From CBDCKR01 sp964572045 (GTDB lineage Bacteria > Gemmatimonadota > Gemmatimonadetes > Longimicrobiales > Gaopeijiaceae), in NCBI GenBank assembly GCA_964572045.1, contig CAZNEI010000032.1:1-31473 (forward strand): a DNA stretch of 31,473 nt, in the 5' to 3' direction. Shown here piece after piece: positions 26,031 to 31,473 of the stretch (position 1 is its first letter; each line of letters opens with the position of its first letter). The notes beneath the pieces were generated by a model. That model was given only the letters and a program-made list of their open reading frames with translations. It made no database searches and was not told where the DNA came from. A program made the translations under genes and the position numbers.

Positions 26031-27728
26031 TCACACCGCATTGGGATCGGAGGCCACCCACTCGTGCCCAAAGCTAGTAGCGCGTTTCCGAGCCACGGCC
26101 TTCTGATAAACAGATATGATGTTCTGTCGAAGTTTGCGAATTGACTGTGGGCTCTTGAGTTCGCGCTTGTAATCGTAAGGATTGGCCTCAGTCGTTCGTT
26201 CTTCGATTTCAGCGTTAAGGTCAATTACTAGGTCATCGAGAACACGATCAAAACAGGCCCGTATCCGATCTGTCCCATTCTCTGCGGAGATAAAATCCGA
26301 CGGATCACGGCAGAACTCCCTCCCAACTTCATCTGTCTCTAACGCCATACGGAGCAGGTATACTAGCGTGAACTGCAACAGACGATATTTCGCCATAACT
26401 TCCAGATTCACCTTTGGAAGAATATCGATCACCGCCAAGTGTGCCTGGTGAAGAGCGACGATCCTGTCTGCAGTGACCTCTGGGCGAGCAAAAATCGCGA
26501 TGTGCAGCTCATCAAATAGCTTATAGCTCTGATGACATGACCAGGGTTGCTTCACGTCGAATGCTAAAAGGATTCTTGCTGCTGTATCGTTCGATAGAAT
26601 AACGGGGGCAGTCGGTGTTTCACCTCGCTTAATCTCGTAGAATATCCTACTGTACTTATTTTTAATCTCGTTCTGTAGCCGCCTTTGGATTGAGCTATTT
26701 GACTGCAAGTCCCGGGCACTAATGGAATTTTGGTTGTTACTATGGCGCGTGATTCGCGCTGCCAGCTCACTATCCGGTGGAAGCTGTATGAGACGACCCA
26801 GAAGTCTGAGGTCTCCGCTTATGGTGTCTCGGTTGTCGAAGAGACTGGTAATGCTTTGACAGCCATTTACAACAGAGTATCCCGAAAGCGTAATACAATC
26901 GTCTCTGTATTCAAGTCTTGTCGTCAAGATCGTAAGTCCGTTGTGATAGAGAAGAAAGTTCTTGTGCTCTGATTGGTTCTTCACGCTCTGAGCTATTGCC
27001 TTGTTCACTTTTGTTCTACCCAAGGATTGTCTCACATTCCAATCGAACAACTCTCCACTTCGAATTCCACGTAGCAAGACAAGTTCTGAAGCCAGGAGAG
27101 GTGCAACAAGCACGGTCGCTGATGGGGTACGATATTCGATGACATCGAAGCCCGAAACGTCAAATTCTGCTTCGCTGGCTACTGGTTCAGAAGGGCCGAT
27201 CGGAACGTACCCGTCTGATAGATACTGAGCGTCGAAGACTACAACGCGGTCGTTTCCGTCCGCGAACCGTTTCCCATTGGAGTCCGTGATCCCATTTGTT
27301 ACGAATACTCCCCGTAAGTCGTAGCCATCGTGAATCTTAGTCTTAACTTTCTCTGAGGTAAGGAGACTCTTAAGTTCTTCGTTACCAGTAGTGCGGATGA
27401 GATGATCGATAGCTTCTGGTGTTTCGAATTGGCCTAGAGAACCGGCGAGTTCACGGAGCGTACGGTCGCCAATCGTCTTGGATGGGTTGTGGATGAGGCG
27501 CGCTTGGAAAACATCGATACGCTCAAGATTGTCGTCCACATAAATGCCATCTATTCCCTTGTCGTCAGGACCATCGCATACGCAATCTTGCGCGGTGATT
27601 TCTTCAAGTCGGTAATAGTGTTCAAGAAACCAAGCTAGGAAGGCTCGACTCTCGGCTCGTCCGTGTGCAGTGTGGGCGGTACAGTGAGTTAGAATGGCTG
27701 GATACGTAAGATCAGGATTATCGAGCAT
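26031..27728 (-). CDS. AIPR-family (abortive infection phage resistance) protein
   Basis: A 565-residue protein. The C-terminal two thirds carry AIPR features: NFLLYHNGLTIL (about residues 257-268), SVVNGCQSITSLF (about 285-297) and RHSNNQNSISARDLQSN (about 328-344). The N-terminal part has DKGIDGIYVDD followed by RIDVFQARL (about 57-78), a layout like a Mrr-type PD-(D/E)xK nuclease with Gln and Arg in the last motif. AIPR proteins are linked to phage defence, but the mechanism of this one is unknown. The gene is visibly richer in A and T than its neighbours, suggesting horizontal acquisition. The start ATG 27728 has only a weak ribosome site. No companion defence gene is directly adjacent. 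Confidence 0.82.
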   Translation of the reverse strand: MLDNPDLTYPAILTHCTAHTAHGRAESRAFLAWFLEHYYRLEEITAQDCVCDGPDDKGIDGIYVDDNLERIDVFQARLIHNPSKTIGDRTLRELAGSLGQFETPEAIDHLIRTTGNEELKSLLTSEKVKTKIHDGYDLRGVFVTNGITDSNGKRFADGNDRVVVFDAQYLSDGYVPIGPSEPVASEAEFDVSGFDVIEYRTPSATVLVAPLLASELVLLRGIRSGELFDWNVRQSLGRTKVNKAIAQSVKNQSEHKNFLLYHNGLTILTTRLEYRDDCITLSGYSVVNGCQSITSLFDNRDTISGDLRLLGRLIQLPPDSELAARITRHSNNQNSISARDLQSNSSIQRRLQNEIKNKYSRIFYEIKRGETPTAPVILSNDTAARILLAFDVKQPWSCHQSYKLFDELHIAIFARPEVTADRIVALHQAHLAVIDILPKVNLEVMAKYRLLQFTLVYLLRMALETDEVGREFCRDPSDFISAENGTDRIRACFDRVLDDLVIDLNAEIEERTTEANPYDYKRELKSPQSIRKLRQNIISVYQKAVARKRATSFGHEWVASDPNAV

Positions 27729-28059
27729 CGATTCGATCTCGGGTTAGGTTAATTGTGCGAAGTGTCATTAGACCATTTCGACGTTTGCCTAATCTAGTAG
27801 ACGGACTGCAGTAGTAGTAGATGGCCCACCCGGGCGGTGCATCCAGGCGTACCCGTCCGCGAGATCCTGAACTGGGCGAAGAATCGCTCGCGATTCATGC
27901 CCCAGATGACGGTCGAGGTGCGACGGGAAGGCGCGCTGGGACATGCCTCGCGACACGGCACCTGATACAATCCCGATTCTCGCCATGCGAGCCGACCGCG
28001 GTCGCCCACGCTTCCAATCGCTGGCCATGGCTATCGTCTCTGAAGTGTTCGGCAAGGCT
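27729..28059. other. Stretch without a supported gene
   Basis: About 330 bases between the AIPR start and the integrase remnant. It contains a perfect seven-base-pair inverted repeat with a two-base centre, GAATCGC-TC-GCGATTC (27881-27896), which could be an operator. Short frames on both strands are unconvincing. Confidence 0.35.
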
Positions 28060-28760
28060 GCGGGATGGCGTGTCGGAGGATCCGGAGTCCGGTTCCTCGT
28101 GAGATAGGGGTTCCAGACGGAGCAGGATCGACGGGCGGCTGACTTCGATCGGGTTCGGGCCCTATTCCAGAATCACGCTGGCCGAGGCCCGCCGGAAGGC
28201 GCTGGACAACAGCAATGCACGCAACCACTATCGCACGCTTCCACACCGAGAGGTCGCGACGGCCGCTCGGGTCGCTACGCCCGGTCAATCAAATGCACCG
28301 TCCGGGCGGTCATGTGTGTCGAGAGGATCACGGTAACGGCTGTCCAGGCCGGAGGGGCACAGGCTCGCGCTGGGACGACATCGGCATCGAGGCGGCGAGG
28401 GTGGACGACCCCGGCGTCGAGGATGAAGACCGGGCCGAGTGCTGTGTCCCGTTGAGCACGGTCGCGCTCGGCGTGCTCAACCGGGCGCGGGCGCTGTCTT
28501 CCGAGTCATCTTTAGTGTTTCCGTCGAGGACGACGGGCCGTTGCCGCGGAACGCGCCGGTGCACGCGCTTCGCCGCGCCGGGGTCGCGCGCGCGGTCGTG
28601 GCCGGCCGAGACCGGCGTCCCGGCGGAAGTCGTGCAGGCCTGGCCCGCCCATGCGCCCCGAAGTCGTTCAGGCTTATCAGCGATCCGACCTGCTGGAGTC
28701 GCCCCGCCGAGGCTCTCCGGGCTTGGAGCGACTCCAGCACATAGCGAATGCATCCACCTG
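28060..28760 (+). pseudogene. Tyrosine recombinase (phage-type integrase) remnant
   Basis: Pieces in different frames line up with a tyrosine integrase. From 28118, DGRLTSIGFGPYSRITLAEA and RRKALDN match the N-terminal arm-binding domain. At 28443-28517, VPLSTVALGVLNRARALSSE then LVFPS match the start of the catalytic domain. GVPAEVVQAWPAH and, one frame over, AYQRSDLLE match the C-terminal active-site end, where the usual LAH and Y-x-RSDL occur. Frameshifts, an in-frame stop at 28100 and a missing central part show that it is dead. It indicates that an integrative element once inserted here; no attachment-site tRNA is visible. Confidence 0.62.
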
Positions 28761-28861
28761 CGATCCGTCCCGTCGAGCACAGCACCCCCCCATGTCGCCC
28801 GAGAAATGCGAGGACCGCTGGTTAGGCGATCAGCTCCCGGCACATCGGCTTTGGCCGGTCC

Positions 28862-29248
28862 CTAACTCACTCCCGACGGTGGTGCGTTGCACCCGTAGGG
28901 CTCGTATGCGTTCGTGTAGCGCTTCAGGAGGTCTTTCTCCTCGGCGAGCCGATCCGCCTCGAGGTCATTGCGGTGGCAGTGTACATGCGTCGCTCCCCTC
29001 GCCCGAATGCAAGGTCCCTTCCTTGGACGTAGGGCGAGGTTCGTGCGGATAGCCAAGTCGCCCTCGCCAATGTAGATCGGCACCCAGAGCCCCTGCTCGT
29101 TGAGACGCGTGAAGATGTAGTTGCCGGGCTGGCCCGGGTTAAACGAGGTGGGCAACCGGAAGATGTAAAACGTGTATTGCCTGCCGTTCGTGCCTCCCCA
29201 AACGCAGGTTGGTGGCGGAGGTGGTGGCGGCGGCGGGATCGCACTCAT
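28862..29248 (-). CDS. GIY-YIG-like protein with polyproline N-terminus
   Basis: A 128-residue protein. After MSAI come nine prolines, then a small domain with YTFYIFRLP (about residues 25-33), VPIYIGEGDL (about 56-65) and EADRLAEEKDLLKRY ending near a conserved Asn (about 121). This order of tyrosines, I-Y-I-G, Glu and Asn fits a GIY-YIG-like fold. The first motif is not canonical and a catalytic Arg is not obvious (R68 and R74 are candidates), so nuclease activity is uncertain. The ATG at 29248 has GGGAGG seven bases upstream and overlaps the stop of the preceding gene by four bases. The two are probably one operon. Confidence 0.65.
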   Translation of the reverse strand: MSAIPPPPPPPPPTCVWGGTNGRQYTFYIFRLPTSFNPGQPGNYIFTRLNEQGLWVPIYIGEGDLAIRTNLALRPRKGPCIRARGATHVHCHRNDLEADRLAEEKDLLKRYTNAYEPYGCNAPPSGVS

Positions 29249-29499
29249 TGAGAAACCTCCCGCTCGGGATACCGCGGGTCGGCTGGTACGTTGTCGGTCA
29301 TTCGGCCTCTCATGTAGGCGACGGACTCGCGTGTCTCGCCCAAGGAGGCCGTTGCCGCGTCCACCTTATCCTGCAGGCGGTCGATTCGTTCTTCCAGCCG
29401 ACTGGTGCGCGTGTCGGTCAGCTTCATCAGCCCAAACGTGCCGCCGAGAGTCGTGAATACCACGCCAAACGCGGTCGCGATGAAATGCCACGCCTCCAC
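29245..29499 (-). CDS. Small membrane-anchored coiled-coil protein
   Basis: An 84-residue protein starting at GTG 29499 with GAGG six bases upstream. Residues 4-27 form one transmembrane helix (FIATAFGVVFTTLGGTFGL). Residues about 32-58, TSRLEERIDRLQDKVDAA, form a coiled coil, followed by a polar tail. The layout resembles small phage holin-like or XhlA-like proteins, but no assignment is possible. It overlaps the GIY-YIG-like gene by ATGA, so the pair is co-translated. Its 5' end is only about 60 bases from the IS110 remnant on the same strand. Confidence 0.6.
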   Translation of the reverse strand: MEAWHFIATAFGVVFTTLGGTFGLMKLTDTRTSRLEERIDRLQDKVDAATASLGETRESVAYMRGRMTDNVPADPRYPEREVSQ

Positions 29500-29559
29500 G
29501 GATCCCTCGCTTTGCTCTGGAAAAACGTGGACCGAGTGCCCGCGAAAACGTGGACTGAA

Positions 29560-29836
29560 TCGTGATTCTCAGCAAGCCCTCTCGGCGGCGATCCGGCAAT
29601 TGGGTCTCGGTAGCGTGTGGGTTGACGAAGCCTCGGAGCATCTTGCGACCCGGCACCTTCTTGACGTGTCGCGCGTCGACCGGCATCAATTCGAACCGCT
29701 CTTCAAGAACGGTCCAGACCGGATACCAGTAGACCCCGGTCGACTCCATTACCACATGGGGGCACACCGCTCTCACCGAGCCAGTCCCGCAAGGATTCCA
29801 GTCGAGGCGCGCGCACCGCTTGATCAACACGTCCAT
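29560..29836 (-). mobile_element. IS110-family transposase remnant
   Basis: Starts ATG 29836 with GGGGGAGGACGAAGC just upstream. MDVLIKRCARLD is the usual IS110 N-terminus, then a deletion leads straight to VCPHVVMESTGVYWYPVWTV and LMPVDARHVKKVPGRK. In intact proteins about 50 residues separate the first two blocks. After VPGRK the sequence diverges (MLRGFVNPHATETQ), so the D-x-D region and the whole C-terminal half are missing. The element is dead; its ends cannot be located. Confidence 0.75.
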
Positions 29837-30777
29837 GCTTCGTCCTCCCCCGGCAAGAAATGGGTCCGCCTCAACAAGGGGAAGGTGCTCTGTGCGGCTA
29901 CGGATTTCCTGTACGTGATCACACCCCGGACGAATCGGGCTGCGTCAACACTATGGCTGTATCGTGGAGATTGGGGATTGCGGTCGACCGTTGGTGCCAT
30001 GAGCCCGTCGGCAACATGACCTGGGTCCATTTGGTCTGGAGAGAACGACCGATTGAAGGCAATGGTAGTATGCTGCTCCGGCAGTGGCTAGTTGAGGGCG
30101 GCTTCGTGTGCACGGCGTGCAACACCCCTTGACTGGGGTTCAGTCCGGCATCATCCGAAGTCTCACCGTGGGGCTGGATTCCGGCGACCCGGCGTTCCCA
30201 GAGACCGCCCAGGTCGCGTGACCGAAGAATGGAGACGCGAGCGGTCCGCTGCCAAGGTTAGCGTTGTCCAGCGAAGAGGTGAGTCCAAGGTCGCCATCAC
30301 GACCCTCATGAGAAAGCTCCTCTGTCCTCGGGCGCGACGTAGGCTCTCGTAGGGACGGACGGTGGCGGACAAACTCACCTGCGGCCCCTCACGCCCCAAC
30401 CCTGGAGAGCAGGTTGAAGCGGGAGAGACAAGCCTGAGCGAGCGACGGGTTTCGCTGGTGGCGTAGTGACTGGCCGAAGAAGAAGTAGTCCGATTATTCT
30501 GGTGAAGTTGATAAGGGGTCTGGGAATGAGGGCGACGATCCGAGCAACGACCACAGTGACCTCTGACCGATGCCCCGCTGGCCGCGGGATGCGTGCCAAG
30601 GTGTCCTGCCCCCTACGGCGGGTTCCATCCCGCGCCCTCCTCGCCTCGGCCAACAACAACGCCCCCAACCTTAACGCCCCCAACCACTTCCACCTCGCCG
30701 GGGGGCGCACTGGAACGAGGCTTTGCCAATGAAGATCGAGGGAGAGAGTGGGTGAAGGGTGGGTAGAGGAGAGTGAA
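29837..30777. other. Gene-poor stretch of the island
   Basis: About 940 bases. The IS110 remnant's 5' flank lies at the left end (29837-29870). Open frames such as 29860-30132 (plus) and 30375-30911 (minus) have no ribosome site, no recognisable motif and odd composition. A purine-rich stretch (30730-30777) supplies the ribosome site of the following gene. No RNA gene or clean insertion-sequence end was seen. Confidence 0.4.
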
Positions 30778-31473
30778 ATGACTGGACGGAGACCCTTCAA
30801 GATCCAGATCTTTGTGGCCGAGGGGCTTCCGGAAGGGTTGCGCTTGGTCGAGAAGTCAAACTGGATCGGCCAGGGCATCGTGTGTCCACGAGGCAGGTAC
30901 TCGCAAGCCAAGAAGCGACGCGAGTTTTCCCGCAGTGGTGTCTACCTGTTGGTCGGACAGGATGGCGACCCGTTACCGAAGCTGTATGTGGGCGAGGCAG
31001 AAAAGGTCAAGAACCGTCTCGACTTGCACTACACCGACAAGGACTTCTGGCAGCAGGCCATCGTCTTCACGACGAAGGGAACACCCCTGAACAAGGCGCA
31101 GGTCAAGTACCTCGAGGCCCGTCTTCTGGAATTGGCGAAGGAGTTTGGGCGGTCGAAGCTTCAGAACAGCGTTGAACCCCACCGTCCGGGGCTATCCGAG
31201 GCTGACCGGGCCGAAATGGAGGGTTACCTGGACGAACTCCTGTCCCTCCTTCCTGTCCTGGGCGTACCGTTCTTCGAGCGCGATGAAGAGCCCTCCAGCG
31301 ACCACAGAATCTACCATGTGGAGGGACCGGGCTGCAGAGCTGTGGGCTTCGAAACGAATATGGGATTCACAGTCCGGAAGGGATCGCTCGTCCGGGCACG
31401 GACCGTACCTTCAATGAAGGAGCTAGCAGGCCGTGGAAGAAGTGGCCCGCCGGGGAGCCGGTTGTACAAGCAG
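30778..31473 (+). CDS. GIY-YIG nuclease with DUF4357 domain, partial (runs off the right edge)
   Basis: An open frame from ATG 30778, with GGAG at 30768-30771, to the last base: 232 codons and no stop. The order is an N-terminal strand-rich segment (TGRRPFKIQIFVAEGLPEGL), then a GIY-YIG nuclease domain with GVYLLVG (54-60), KLYVGEA (68-74), Arg80, Glu113 in YLEARLLEL and Asn130. These are the Tyr, Tyr, Arg, Glu and Asn of the active site. After a helical linker, YHVEGPGCRAVGFETNMGF and TVRKGSLVRA match the DUF4357 domain. All key residues are present, so it is probably active. Such proteins occur on mobile islands; their function is not established. Confidence 0.82.
   Translation, partial: MTGRRPFKIQIFVAEGLPEGLRLVEKSNWIGQGIVCPRGRYSQAKKRREFSRSGVYLLVGQDGDPLPKLYVGEAEKVKNRLDLHYTDKDFWQQAIVFTTKGTPLNKAQVKYLEARLLELAKEFGRSKLQNSVEPHRPGLSEADRAEMEGYLDELLSLLPVLGVPFFERDEEPSSDHRIYHVEGPGCRAVGFETNMGFTVRKGSLVRARTVPSMKELAGRGRSGPPGSRLYKQ

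Noticed and set aside
27881..27896. Perfect GAATCGC-TC-GCGATTC inverted repeat
   Set aside because: Could be an operator, but it is a single short palindrome with no nearby regulator gene; not enough to claim a function.
29209..29237. Apparent GGT/GGC trinucleotide repeat
   Set aside because: It is the coding sequence of the nine-proline tract of the minus-strand GIY-YIG-like protein, not a separate repeat element.
1..31473. tRNA, rRNA and CRISPR search by eye
   Set aside because: No T-loop with matching acceptor stem, no rRNA-like sequence and no regularly spaced direct repeats were found.

Overview
The window is about 31.5 kb of very GC-rich bacterial DNA. Codon use is strongly GC-biased, Shine-Dalgarno sites are clear, and two separate genes read an in-frame UGA as selenocysteine. 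Large lipoproteins with bacterial Ig-like repeats, plant-type leucine-rich repeats and a zinc protease are common in Gemmatimonadota and their relatives. I suggest such an organism, but the sequence alone does not prove it.

Bases 1-9250 are core metabolism. They hold thrB (homoserine kinase, minus) and a divergent aquaporin. A compact operon follows for a respiratory formate dehydrogenase: a selenocysteine alpha subunit (fdnG type), an iron-sulfur subunit, a cytochrome b subunit and the assembly factor FdhE. Then come a creatininase-family hydrolase, a 53-residue protein and a four-helix membrane protein.

Bases 9350-11710 are a graveyard of defence genes. They contain a truncated DUF4268-type gene ending in a 44-bp repeat, an apparently intact DUF433/DUF5615 toxin-antitoxin pair, a type I restriction hsdR gene that has lost its helicase core, and a second DUF433 gene whose toxin partner has decayed.

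Bases 12345-16901 (minus) encode one 1518-residue lipoprotein with Ig-like repeats, leucine-rich repeats and an HExxH metalloprotease domain.

Bases 17316-22300 (minus) form the leucine operon leuA-leuB-leuC-leuD. In front of it lie a promoter, a short leader peptide whose leucine codons are mostly the rare CTT, and an intrinsic terminator with a competing antiterminator pairing. This is a complete candidate attenuator. Divergent from it is a YchF/Obg-like GTPase gene. Beyond that are a broken sodium/solute symporter remnant, a Tat-exported PLP enzyme, and a second selenoprotein (ArsC/glutaredoxin-like, Sec-x-x-Cys) that ordinary gene calling would split at its UGA.

Bases 25946-31473 are an accessory island. 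It starts with a second copy of the 44-bp repeat, then an AT-richer AIPR-type abortive-infection gene, a decayed tyrosine integrase, a two-gene cassette (a membrane/coiled-coil protein overlapping a GIY-YIG-like protein with a polyproline N-terminus), an IS110 transposase remnant, and a GIY-YIG/DUF4357 nuclease gene that runs off the right edge. No tRNA, rRNA or CRISPR array was seen.
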